From Gyrodactylus bullatarudis (lineage: Eukaryota; Platyhelminthes; Monogenea; Gyrodactylidea; Gyrodactylidae), in assembly GCA_012064415.1 (NCBI GenBank), contig SSNU01000256.1:62001-126000 (forward strand): DNA of 64,000 bases, written 5' to 3'. The notes beneath the pieces were generated by a model, which saw only the letters and a list, made by a program, of their open reading frames with translations, made no database searches and was not told where the DNA came from. Below, piece after piece: positions 37,293 to 47,521 of this stretch. The position numbers were made by a program, and so were the translations under genes. Within the stretch, counting starts at the first letter, position 1; each line of letters opens with the position of its first letter.

Positions 37293-39017
37293 ATGGATGA
37301 AATCGAATCCTTAATCAAGAGAAGCGAGTCTGATCCCGACATAATTCTTAGCTATGCAGCCTACTGTTTTGTCTGTAACTCGACATTTGATAACAGCTTT
37401 AGTGTATTACATTACCTTATCGATTTAACCAATGATTATATTGAAGAATATGAACTTGGTGGCTACGTAAAAGCAGTTATAACTGGGAAAAAGTCTAGGA
37501 ACAGTATTTCCTTTGAAGGAATCAGTGCTTCCACTGAGGACATCTCCAGAGCGAAAATAATTTTAATATCAAACTTCACCATCATCCTGACATGTATGGT
37601 TTACGATCGCAACTTTAATTCTTCGGCTATAACAGATTTGATTGAAAAGTACTACAGCTTGCTTCAAACATCATCAAAAGGTATTCAGGATCTTTTGAAA
37701 TTTTTCATCTCACGGGTTGAAAACCATGAAATTGAAGAGTATCTCCAGTGTCGGTTGAATTATTTCCTTAATGTCAATAGTTTAACCTTGAACATCAACG
37801 ATTTCATAAGAGACATCAAATGCAGTGCCACGACAGAGACCGAATATTACTTTGGACGTAATGTCTACTTGGTATGCTTCCAAATTCAGAATATTAGGAT
37901 GGCAAATGCCTATACCCTATCGAGTCGAGAAGAGTTTGTGAAGAAGCTTACTCACAAGTCGTATGACGATTTCTTGACAAAGTACCAGATAAAATATCAT
38001 TTCTACTGGCACAAAAGTTCCGTAAACCAACCGATGATTTATGGACAAAAAATCGATGTTCCCCTCCTTCAGAGCGATATCACCATGTTCAAGGTGAAAT
38101 TTCAAAAGTCCAAAAGATACCTCGGCAACATGATGAATCTAAAACTCTATTTAAATAATGAAAAGACAACGTTAGACAAAACATTCATGAAAGCAACCGA
38201 TTTCCTTCAGGGCCTAAAACAGGACAACTCTCGGTTATATCTGGAGAATCTATTGATGTGCTTGAAGGAAATCGAGAATGAAGGCCTAAAACTATTCCTG
38301 AGGGAAATTATTATTGGAAAGAATTATTTTGTAATTGATCGCATGGGCGATTTCGGCGAGAGCAAGGAGGATGATTTCAAGGCGAGAAAAATCCTACTTG
38401 TTTTCTTCACGCTGGTTGTCTTGTGTCTTGTGAAAAATAGGAACTTTAATGCACTTCCCCTGAAAGATTTGCTGGTAAAATTCAAAGAGCTTATATCCAA
38501 GCTGACGGAAGGTCTTAAGGAATTGATATTTTACTTTATGGTTAGATTTGAATGTAAAAAATTGAAAATGTTCCTCTACAATCAGAAGAATCAATTCGAA
38601 AGCAAGAGTATGACGAAAAAGTATTCCAGCTTCGTCGATGCAACAAAGAAACACGCCAAGAATGAAGAGTACTATGAGGCTAGGAATTTCCATCTCTTCT
38701 TATTTCACCTTGGCCAACTGAGTAATCCAAAACTTTTGATTGAGGATGAGCCGAATCTGAGGAAGATACTGTATCTTCACTCGTACAAAGAGTGGTTCAA
38801 GAAATATCAAATTACGTCGTACTTTACTGGCGATGAACACAAGAATGTCTGGTCAGGTAAGATTGATATTCCTCTGAACCGGAAGGCGAATTTCAAAATT
38901 GGAACCTTTTTACATGAGAAGACAGTCGATTTTCCCAATGCTCCCAGAATTCGAAAAGCGTTCTTGGGTAAGAAACTTAGATTCCCTATCGAGGAACAGA
39001 AAAAACAGAATGATTAG
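37293..39017 (+). CDS. Unrecognised two-domain protein, 574 aa
   Basis: A single uninterrupted frame starting at the first ATG (MDEIESLIKR). I do not recognise the family. The protein is two related domains in tandem: residues about 1-255 and 256-574. Paired segments are DRNFNSSAITDLIEKYYSLL with NRNFNALPLKDLLVKFKELI, SKGIQDLLKFF with TEGLKELIFYF, EYYFGRNVYLVCF with EYYEARNFHLFLF, and YQIKYHF...KIDVPL with YQITSYF...KIDIPL. It is Lys-rich and has no signal peptide or clear catalytic motif. Hydrophobic stretches around ARKILLVFFTLVVLCLV are short and probably buried helices, though membrane association is possible. A broken single-domain relative lies just upstream. AATAAA is at 39066-39071. 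The long intact frame suggests it is or was recently functional. Confidence 0.75.
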   Translation: MDEIESLIKRSESDPDIILSYAAYCFVCNSTFDNSFSVLHYLIDLTNDYIEEYELGGYVKAVITGKKSRNSISFEGISASTEDISRAKIILISNFTIILTCMVYDRNFNSSAITDLIEKYYSLLQTSSKGIQDLLKFFISRVENHEIEEYLQCRLNYFLNVNSLTLNINDFIRDIKCSATTETEYYFGRNVYLVCFQIQNIRMANAYTLSSREEFVKKLTHKSYDDFLTKYQIKYHFYWHKSSVNQPMIYGQKIDVPLLQSDITMFKVKFQKSKRYLGNMMNLKLYLNNEKTTLDKTFMKATDFLQGLKQDNSRLYLENLLMCLKEIENEGLKLFLREIIIGKNYFVIDRMGDFGESKEDDFKARKILLVFFTLVVLCLVKNRNFNALPLKDLLVKFKELISKLTEGLKELIFYFMVRFECKKLKMFLYNQKNQFESKSMTKKYSSFVDATKKHAKNEEYYEARNFHLFLFHLGQLSNPKLLIEDEPNLRKILYLHSYKEWFKKYQITSYFTGDEHKNVWSGKIDIPLNRKANFKIGTFLHEKTVDFPNAPRIRKAFLGKKLRFPIEEQKKQND

Positions 39018-39230
39018 ACAGTTTAACTTGTAAATTCTTTTTTCTTTTAATACACTAAATTGGCTAATAAATTTTATTTTGATAAAACTACTTACAAGTA
39101 GATACCGTTTAAATAGGTATATATTTTTAAATACACTTCTAATTAATCCATATCTTTTCATTCTGACACTCAACTCCAACCACAGACATGACAACCACGT
39201 TGGCAACAGAAACTCTCATCTCAGCATTAG

Positions 39231-39440
39231 TTGATAATCTACGCTCCACAGGCTGTCACGTCAACTTCTAACGATCGGAAAAGATTCTTTTCCCAACCAG
39301 AAACGCAAGCCCCTACCCCTACTCGAAAACGACATGCCTCAACATCGCCCCAGCAACTCAAAGCGAGGAGGAAAGAGGGGAAGAAAACGGCAACAGGGAC
39401 CCAGAATATCCAAAAATTCTTCACAACCCCAAAACAGTGA
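39231..39440 (+). CDS. Short basic Pro/Thr-rich frame, possible terminal exon
   Basis: An open frame of about 70 codons, less AT-rich than its surroundings, follows a TAG that could be a splice acceptor. It encodes a basic Pro/Thr/Ser-rich stretch with KRFF, PTPTRKRHASTSP and a C-terminal TQNIQKFFTTPKQ. The last piece resembles a non-canonical PCNA-interacting peptide (hydrophobic residue, two spacers, FF) without the usual leading Gln. No upstream exon was found, so this may be a fragment or chance. Confidence 0.3.
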   Translation: MIIYAPQAVTSTSNDRKRFFSQPETQAPTPTRKRHASTSPQQLKARRKEGKKTATGTQNIQKFFTTPKQ

Positions 39441-39501
39441 CGATGCCGATCCCATTGGTCAGTAACACAAATAGATACCCCATTGGCTCAAAACAAATGA
39501 A

Positions 39502-39702
39502 TAATCGCTATTGTTCAAGGCTATCCCACTATGCTCTTGTAATATGTATATATTTTCTAAGTCGGTATAAGGTCTGAAGAGAGCCGACGAAAACAAAAGC
39601 TTTTATTCACCTAAATATCTTCGTGGTTCCAATCACTAGCATGACCATTAGTCAGCACCCTCGGAATATTTTCGAGTAAATCAGGCAATTAATGTCTCAA
39701 AA
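39502..39702 (+). repeat. 201-bp dispersed repeat with hammerhead-like core, copy 2
   Basis: Inverse-oriented copy of 18019-18217, about 80% similar along its whole length, with the same ends. It sits in the gap upstream of the MULE transposase. The ribozyme-like segment is at 39561-39612. Confidence 0.7.
39561..39612 (+). ncRNA. Hammerhead-like ribozyme motif, short stem II family, copy 2
   Basis: Reads GTCGG, then AGGT-CTGAAGA (39570-39580), GAGCCGAC, GAAA (39589-39592), a near-perfect AA-C-AAAAGC/TTTTATT stem III, a UUC triplet ending at 39608, and ACCT pairing with AGGT. It differs from copy 1 by one C mismatch in stem III. Confidence 0.5.
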
Positions 39703-40019
39703 TTCTGACAAGAATTTTTATTTAGATTGAAACAGGATCAATTTACAATACTAGTCTCCAAACCAAGTCAAAAGTACAGAAATGGTTTCGGTTTAAAATT
39801 GGTTTACAAAGTTAGTCCTAATTTTCACTTACACAAGCTTAGAAAGTATAATGGTAGACATTTTATTTTGTATTATAGATCTGTTCTGTTAACCAATCTA
39901 TTTTAATCTAAAGCTTGATTCTTATTGGCTCCCATATTACACTGACCAATCATTATGTATTTTGACCTAAAATTACGTATTGTATTATCATAATTATTAT
40001 TACTATTCCACTTTTCACT
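39703..40019. other. Leader of the MULE transposase
   Basis: AT-rich 317-bp stretch. No terminal inverted repeat that matches the region after 41656 could be found. Confidence 0.4.
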
Positions 40020-41656
40020 ATGAATCCATTTGTGTTGAAAACATGTTATGAAACTATTGAGAAAGTCAAAGAACATGTTTATAGCTATCATCAAGATGTA
40101 ATGAAAGATTTCAGGGTGAAACAAAACAATAGTAACGGCTTCGTTTTGATATGTCCTAAACCATGTCAATTCTCACTAAGATTCAACAAAAGAACTGACA
40201 ATTGCTATTACTTGACCCAATTTCATGATCACACTTGTTCCGAAGTAAGTAAGAAAAAAAGAGCACTTTTCTATTTTATCAGATTGTTAATAAATTCAAA
40301 CGGGATCATGTTAGCAAACTCATAAGACAACATTCAATTGACTATGCAAAGATTACACCCAAGGATGCGATGAATCTAATCCGGACTGAGCATGGACTCA
40401 CAGCCTCCTATAGTCAGATAAGACGAGTTCTCATAGATGCCAAAACAAATGATTTGCATTCCTTTACAAAGTTGGAAAGCTTCCTGAGTTACCATCAAAA
40501 TGTGAACGTTGGCACTCATTATGACTGTACAAAGAATGACATGTCACAGATGACATCAATGTTCATCTCCTTTAATGTCTCTTCGGTTGCCTTCCAAAAT
40601 GGATTACCTGTCATTGCGGTTAATGCATATCCTATGAGGGATAAGTACAATTATGTGATTCTATTGGCCACAGGACTGGATGGTAACGGACAACTCTATC
40701 AGCTGGCTTTTGCCATGGTCCCGACTGAATTAAAAATTCAGCATTGGAAATATTTCTTTAGTAATCTTAAAGTGAGCTTAAACCTTGATGAAAATTCAAG
40801 CATCACAGTTATCTCAGACAAGGACGAAGTGCTTATCAACGCTCTAAAAGTTGAATTGCCTAATTCTCACTACTCATATTGCCTCCTACATATGGGCAGG
40901 TATTTGAAAAGAAAGTTCAAATTCAATTTGAACAGCTACATCTGGAAGGTAGCAGAAGCAAAGACTCCCCGGGAAGTTGACGAAGGGATGAATGAAATAA
41001 GGCTTGTGAATCAGGATGCGTACCAATTCTTGACGACCGTACCCAAGGAAAGTTGGGTCAGTTGCTATTTCCCTGTTTGTCGATACAATCAGCTCACATC
41101 CAACCTGGGCGAGTCAACAAATGAGGCGGAAATGGAAGAAATTAGATTTCTGCATCCGTTCCATGCTCTCTTCAACTACACGAAAATTATCTCTAAAGAG
41201 TTTGAACAACGGGCCAATATTTATGAGGAGATGGCGTTGCAGTATTGTCCCAAATTCAACGAATTCTATGAGGCAGTCTTACCCACAGCCAAAAAGTTGA
41301 GAGTTAATAAAGTCTCTAGGTTGAAAGTCTACAACGTCGATTCCTCAGAGAACTCTGAAACGCTGAGAATTACCAAATTGGAAACTTTGTGGTGTTCTTG
41401 TGGATATACAGCAGATTCAGGATACTTGTGCGTACATCTGTTGGCTGTGATACTCTTTGAGAAGGGAGAGCCTATTTCCTTTGTCAATCCAGCCTTTCAC
41501 GCTAGTACCCTGAAGAAGATGTACTCGAGGAATATCTATCCCTGTGACATTGAGTACTTGGAGCGGAGGGACCTTTTCGGCATCGAAGTATCACGAAAAC
41601 GAGGTCGACCTCCTCATAAGAAGTTCAAAATGGATCCAGAAGAGATGACAAGTTAA
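40020..41656 (+). CDS. MULE-family transposase-derived protein, D-to-N catalytic change
   Basis: Exons 40020-40244 and 40283-41656 are joined across a 38-nt GTAAGT...TCAG intron, giving an intact frame of about 532 residues. The N-terminus has a Cys/His zinc motif (ICPKPCQF ... FHDHTC). The MULE core follows, with VILLATGLDGNGQLYQLAFA, ISDKDE (second Asp near residue 254) and TSNLGESTNE (Glu). A SWIM zinc finger WCSCGYTADSGYLCVHL lies near 445-460 and an AT-hook KRGRPPHKK near 513. The first catalytic Asp of the family (I-D-G-T) is Asn here: AVNAY, AAT at 40622-40624. With no visible terminal inverted repeats, it may be domesticated or simply dead. Confidence 0.8.
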
Positions 41657-42931
41657 GATTTCATTATTATAAACCTAGTTATATATTGATTTATCAGATA
41701 TTTATGAGTGTTTTCTTTTCTAACAAGTTTTATATCTACACTCGAAAATAAAATTTATTTTGTAAATAGTCAATTCCTACCTTTGTACCTTTGTGAAAAT
41801 GGTGAAAATTGTCTATGGTAAATAGAAAACATGCGAATCTTTAAAGTAAAAAATGTGAATTACTTGCAGAATTTGAAAAATTTAAAGATCAGAAAAGAAC
41901 TACCAAAAGCTAAATCAAAGGAATATTTTATGACTACAGAAAGCAAACTTTTAAAGTAAGAGAGGGATAGTAGCTGTTAGTACTGTGATGTTAAGCTAGC
42001 AGTGTTGAGAATTGTAAGCTAGTTGATATGAAGAAAAACTCAATATTTTTCTACCGATAGTCAGGAAGAGAATTATTTTCCCAGCCTTGATCTCATTTTG
42101 GAAACTAAGCATTCTTTCCCATAAAACTATATGTTTTCCAGCGACAAAATTTCAATGAAAATTTTAATTACAAATACTAAATATAATAAATACTTCGTAG
42201 GTTCTGATAGAATCTGATAGAAACATTTAGATTACCCTGATGAAAATAGTTAGGAATACATGTCGTATTCTTCTTCTGGCGTGAGATTTTTCAAAAAACT
42301 TAAGATACTTAAACCCTGTGTGTCCAATCAAAACGTTAAACCAATCAGATCTCTTCTCAACTTTAATCAATCAATTCTAACCAACGATTTCCCATATTTA
42401 TATCTAGGCTTGGGAAATATTGAAATTTCAATAAATTTTCAATTATATTGTATTGAGATAATATCACATTTTCAAACAATTAATTTATTTTTCACCTGAA
42501 ATTATCTTCAACAATCTATTTTTCACTTCAAACCCTCTATGCCAAACTAATAAATATTGAAGGGGATAAAAGAAAAGAGGATTGACACACATTGAAATAA
42601 ATTTTTCAATTTTTTCAAATAAAGTTAGTCCTTTTTTTCAAATCAATCCCTAGATTCATTTGAAGGAGTTTAATAATCAAACTTTGATTTGTCAAGACCT
42701 CAGACTCTATGGTGTCCTTGGCTAATATTCATTGCATCCAATCAGAATTCAAAATTCATTTTCAATTTTTAAACCAATAAACAGGTTTATTTTCGAGAAA
42801 TTATCCAATATACATACTTCAAAAGTCAAATTAAATTCAAAATGCTTTCTTGTAAAATGTCAGATATCCTATCTCAAGACGACGACTCAGACTTTAGTTT
42901 AACATTGGAAGAAGATGAAATCAATCCTATT
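41657..42931. other. Spacer between the two transposase genes
   Basis: AT-rich. It contains a partial foldback-family arm at about 41995-42050 (AGCTAGTTGATATGAAG). An ATG-started frame just before 42932 (from about 42841) reads MLSCKMSDILSQDDD and an acidic stretch, then enters the palindrome. It may be an N-terminal remnant of the hAT gene, but it ends at a TAG inside the palindrome loop. Confidence 0.4.
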
Positions 42932-43042
42932 TTTTCGTTTGGTTCTAAACTCATAAGGAAGGTCAGAGAAGACAGACGTATATTATAGTGATAAACGTCT
43001 GTCTTCTCTGACCTTCCTTATGAGTTTAGAACCAAACGAAAA
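42932..43042. repeat. Perfect 48-bp palindrome at the start of the hAT gene
   Basis: Arms 42932-42979 and 42995-43042 are exact inverse complements (TTTTCGTTTGGTTCTAAACT and onward), separated by 15 nt. The right arm contains the ATG and first eight codons of the hAT transposase frame. Confidence 0.9.
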
Positions 43043-44944
43043 TATTCTTGATGAAGTTCGGCAATATTATCGTTCAAATCCTATTTTTAAATTCTTCGAA
43101 AAACAAGATGGGTGTAAGCAAGTGAAAAATATTAATATTCCTTGTGAAGTTTCGGCCAAATGTTTAGAGTGTCTTAAAATTTACAAGACCAAAAACAAAG
43201 GAACCTCTAATTATAGAAGTCATTTGGAAATAAAGGACAACAATTTATTTTTGGAATATCAACGTGTTGCTGCTACAAATAAAGATAGAAAAATATCGAA
43301 AAAGGCATACAAATTGAAAAAGTACAATGAACTTGACGAAAGGCAAAAACAACGTGAGCAAGCTATACTCACTTGGCTGTGTACAAATAAGCACTCATTC
43401 AATGAGGTCAATAGCAGTGCTTTCGTCAATATGGTTGAGGCATTTGATCCCTAATTTAAATGCAGGGATCGAACAACGTTCTCTACAACCATTTTAGATG
43501 AAGTTTATTTCAAAATTTTCAATAAGCTCGTAAGTGATTTTAATTTCTGGAGTACTTAAAATTTTTAAATTAAAAATATTCATCATGTTTTTTTCTTAGG
43601 TCAACTCTTTAACTTTGGATTTAAAAGATGTTCGTATGGCTGCCTTAACTTTCGATGGATGGTCCAAAGGAGCAAAGCATCATTATACCTGTGTAACTAT
43701 CAGTCTTATCAATGGAAATTTTGAGTTGAAGTCTTACCTCTTAAGCTTGAAATACCTTAAGTCAAACACTAGTCTGGACATAGCTGATTCCTTGAAATCC
43801 GCACTAAGCCCTTATTTAAGTTCCTTAAGAAATGTGAGACTAGTATCAGTTTGCGATCAACATTCATCGAATGGATTAGCCCTCAGAAATATTCCTGATG
43901 TATCAACTTATCAGGAAGGAAGTATCAATTGTGTTGCTCATAAATTGCACGATATTGTGAAATTCGCAACAAATCAAAATGGTTTAATTCAAGAGGCTGT
44001 TCTAAAATTGAGAAATCTCGCCGGCCATATCCACCATTCTAGAAGTTCAGAATTGAAATTGGAACAAAAGTGTGAGGAAACGGATTCTTTATATTATTCA
44101 GTTCCGAAATTTTATCCGACTAGATGGAATATCATTTGTGATCAAATTGTACCCGTGATTACAATGAAAAAGGCTCTTATTGGTCTTAAGTATGATAAGG
44201 ATTTCATTAATTTTATTCCTGCTGACGCTGAGTTTACGATTCTCGAGAGCATTGTCGATATTTTAAAATTGATTAAATCCGTAACAGAGGAATTATCCTC
44301 GGAAACTGTTCCAATAATAGACAGAACTCTATATTTATGCAATCAGATTTCTAAGTCAGCAACTTCATCGATGGGTTCAAGTTTAGAGCTCAATGAGTTC
44401 TTTGGTCATGTAAACACAAATACAAAATCGGATTTTTTCCAATTCAGATGACCTCTATATCTTGAAAGTTGGGGATTTCATGAATCCATTCTCTAAGGTT
44501 CGATATGCTAGACAAAGTTCAGATTACTTTATTAATATTTTCGAAGAAAAATTCAAATTTATTTACAATAATCATAATCTGACAAAAGAAGAAAAAATTC
44601 CTGATAATCCAAGAAAGCGTGGACTATATGATGATTTGTATGAAAAAGCTGTTGAAGGACCATGTTGTAATTCAGGATTAAATCTGGAAGTAGCAATTTA
44701 TCTATCTCAGCCAAATCCTAATTCAATCATGTCAAGTCACGATTTCTGGAGATTAAATGAAAGCAAATTCCCAATTCTTGGTAGAATTGCTAAAACAATC
44801 TTGGCCATACCAGCGACTTCTACAGCTTCAGAAAGGGTTTTCTCCTCGTTTAAGAAGACGTTATCAGATCAACTTACCCGAATAAATCCCGATAAGGTTC
44901 ATAAAGTAACATTTGTTGAAAAAAATAACAAATATTTTATTTAA
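43020..44944 (+). pseudogene. hAT-superfamily transposase, broken
   Basis: Exon 1 (43020-43530) has a BED-like zinc finger around CLECLKIY and SNYRSHL. A GTAAGT...CTTAG intron follows (about 43531-43600), then the catalytic region (LTFDGWSKGAKHHYTCVTI, SINCVAHKLHDIV, YPTRWNI) and the hAT dimerisation tail (FPILGRIAKTILAIPATSTA, SERVFSSFKK). It is interrupted by a TAA at about 43452-43454, where the family frame continues as FKCRDRTTF, and by a one-base frameshift near the T-run at about 44435-44450. Both breaks would prevent a full-length product. A related 5' fragment occurs at 60759-61218. Confidence 0.88.
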
Positions 44945-45159
44945 CATGTAATAGTACAATATTGATATCAAAAAACTTCGAATATATTATTATTTAAAAT
45001 TGAATTAAAATCAAAAACAAAATTATTCAAATTTTTCTTTTGTACTAACAATAAAACTATTTATTAAATTATCTGGATAACCATTTTTTTGAAAAATAAA
45101 AACAAGCTTCTCTAAATCTTCTCTTAAAAAACATAATCTTAGTGTTCTTAAAATTTCCG

Positions 45160-45410
45160 CTTGTAATGAATTTAATTTATTTCGTTCTAGGTGCTTAGGT
45201 AATAAATCCCACAGGAAAGTCTTATTTGGTAATGGATTAGCCTATGTCGCTGAATGTTAGAGCTTACTAATGGATCCCACCCAGACTGGTACGAAAGAAA
45301 CTTACATAGCATTTAGAAATAATCTAAGTATACATATATGGTAGACATATACGCGCGTTTCGTCCTCTTTTGGACTCGTCAGTATGCCACAACCTGAGTC
45401 TATCTTTTTC
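45160..45410 (-). repeat. Hammerhead-family repeat, copy B (intact core)
   Basis: On the minus strand it begins near TCAGGTTGTGGCATA, passes through the complete ribozyme core and runs about 200 bp to CACCTAGAACGAAATAA. It is close to copy A (23283) apart from the core that copy A has lost. Confidence 0.8.
45344..45388 (-). ncRNA. Type I hammerhead ribozyme with complete core
   Basis: The minus strand reads GGCATA (stem I), CTGACGA (core), GTCC-AAAAGA-GGAC (4-bp stem II, 6-nt loop), GAAAC-GCGC-GTA (2-bp stem III, GUA cleavage triplet) and TATGTC (stem I partner). GGCATA pairs with TATGTC over six pairs, one G-U. All invariant core bases are present, and cleavage would fall between 45350 and 45349. 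The very short stem III with a self-complementary ACGCGCGT is typical of animal retrozyme and Penelope-associated hammerheads that act as dimers (family knowledge). Activity has not been shown. Confidence 0.85.
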
Positions 45411-45489
45411 TACAGATAGACCAATACAAGCCAAACTTCATCTTATATAGATCTGATAGATTAGTTCGTGCCGGAGGCGTTGTTGCCAT

Positions 45490-46145
45490 ACAAAGTTGGT
45501 TGATGAAGTTGGGAATCTATGATTTTTCAGAAACCTCAATTCTTTCATCAAAAAATTGAAAATGTTGAAGATTTTTCCTACTCGTGTTGCCCACTTTTAC
45601 CATTTGAAGAAAAAAATTAATTTTATGAAAAATATGGGCATTTTTCAAATTCCCATCTTATTTTTTAAACTTTGAGCTGAAATTTTTCATTGATTTGAAA
45701 GTGGGAGAGTGATTTTCAGGATCAAGATTAGATAATAAGGTGAATAGCACCGTCAAATTCTAGACAGTTTCCCCATTTTCGAGAGATTTTGAATCATCGA
45801 AATTTCATTGATCTTCAAGTAGTGAAAATGACCAAAAAATTGAAATTCCGCTCCCAAACGATAATGTGATATGCATCAGATAGGATTCAGTTGAATTGAT
45901 TTTCTTGTCTAATCTTGATCCTGAAAAACCTCTTTTGATCAACCTCCAACATTCAAATCCATAAAAATTTTCAGCTCAATGTTCGATAAAATGGGATTTT
46001 CAGAATATTTTTCCTTATATCATAAAAGTGAGCAACGTGAGTAAGATTCCGTAAAATCTTTTACATATTCGAATTTTTGATGAAAAAATCGAAATTTTCG
46101 TAAAAATCATAGATTCCCAACCTCATATCAATTAGCTTTAGTTAT
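45490..46145. mobile_element. Foldback element, CCCAAC-ended subfamily
   Basis: Left AAGTTGGTTGATGAAGTTGG with GAATCTATGATTTTT pairs with right AAAAATCATAGATTCCCAAC and CTCATATCAATTAGCTTTAG. The middle also pairs (TTTTGATCAACC, GATTTTCAGGATCA). It is non-coding. Confidence 0.65.
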
Positions 46146-46962
46146 TTATTTCTTTCCTCTTGGTCTTTAAGAGGTATAGTTCTAGTACTTTTGAACGATA
46201 ACACTGCGATCTGATTTTTGTGATGAAAAAAAAAATTTGGGACATGAAGGGTTAACTGAGAAAAGGGAAATCAATATGGAAGATTTTCATGTTTTGGATA
46301 GAAAAATCCCATTGTCCCAAAATTTCCCAAAAATCTCTCTCAACACGTGATAAAATACTCAATTTTTATTGTTTAAGGCCTATTTTTATTCGAAATGTTG
46401 TAAAAATTATTCAAAAATCTTAATTTTGTAGTAGTAAAATTCATTCAAAAATTTTCATTGATATTTTTTATACCAGAACAAGCTTGAAAACATCAGGAAA
46501 AAAATGCTTAAATTTCGATTATCTTCAAAATGAGATCAAGTAGACTATGAGTAGCTGGGCTCTCAATTTGTTTCAGAATTGAAACCATTCTTTTTTCTAA
46601 AAAACTTATAAATACGAGCATTTTATTTTCTTTTAAAACAATGTTTATTCTCTTTTGTTGTTGCTTGATTACGTTTATTTGTTTTTTTGTCATTGTATTG
46701 TAAGAGAGGGTAAGCAATAGACAAAGCGAAAAATATTGCCAAAAGATTCTTTGGCAATGGGGAAAGGATCAGTGTCTCGTCTGTGTGTAATCTCTTGGCT
46801 GGCTGAAAGGATGTCTGCATCACGCTCAGATATTAGATACAGAGAGTTTGGAGTCGTAGATAAGGATACGGTTCTTGTGTACATTCGAGAAAAGTCTGAG
46901 AATACTATAGATTAGAAAGAATTAAAGAGTTTTTATATATCCAAATTGTAGTTTCATTCTGT
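46146..46962. other. Non-coding stretch, myosin light chain 3' flank
   Basis: AT-rich with no convincing gene; short frames at 46508-46884 look fortuitous. It should contain the 3' untranslated region of the light-chain gene. Confidence 0.5.
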
Positions 46963-47521
46963 CTATTTAGCTGGACCACTGAGGACCTTTTGTATGAATT
47001 CTAAGAGAAAAGGGAAACAGATTAAACAAAATTGGTTTTACCTTCATATTTGACGTTTCCGTCGAGATCTTCGTGGAGGTCGACACACTTGATGATGGTG
47101 TCAACTTCGTGGTCTTCCAATTTTTCCCCGTATCCAGTGAGAACGTGTCTCATTTCAGCGGCTGAAATAATACCCTGGCCTTCTCTGTCAAAGGTTTTGA
47201 ATGCTTCCATGTAATCGGCAAAGGTACCGTTCTCCTTTTCCTTGAGAATTTCCTGGTAGATGGGCAAGAATTCGTCGAATTTGTACTGTTTCTCGCCAGT
47301 CTTAGTGGTAGCTCCGTGTTTAATGCATATTCCATCGGTTGGATTCATTCCATTACATCGGAGAAGATCGCCAACTTTAATAGCGTCAATCATGCCATCA
47401 CGGCCATCCCAGAAATCGAAAAGATCAAAGACCTCTCTGATATCCTCAATATCACTCTTTGATAGTTCAGTCTAAAGGGAAGGAAGAAATTTTTTCAGTT
47501 AAAAATTGAAAAACTCACCAT
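46963..47521 (-). CDS. Mlc1: Myosin alkali (essential) light chain
   Basis: Coding exons on the minus strand are 47521-47519 (the ATG alone), 47471-47042 and 47000-46963, giving about 156 residues: M, then [20 protein letters not shown], ending [16 protein letters not shown]. The calmodulin-like fold is recognisable, with [47 protein letters not shown] and [12 protein letters not shown]. These match the essential light chain rather than regulatory light chain or calmodulin. It binds the lever arm of muscle myosin heavy chain (family knowledge). The start codon is immediately followed by GTGAGT, and a 47-nt intron leads to the main exon. Total length equals the usual 150-160 for the family. 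Confidence 0.9.
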
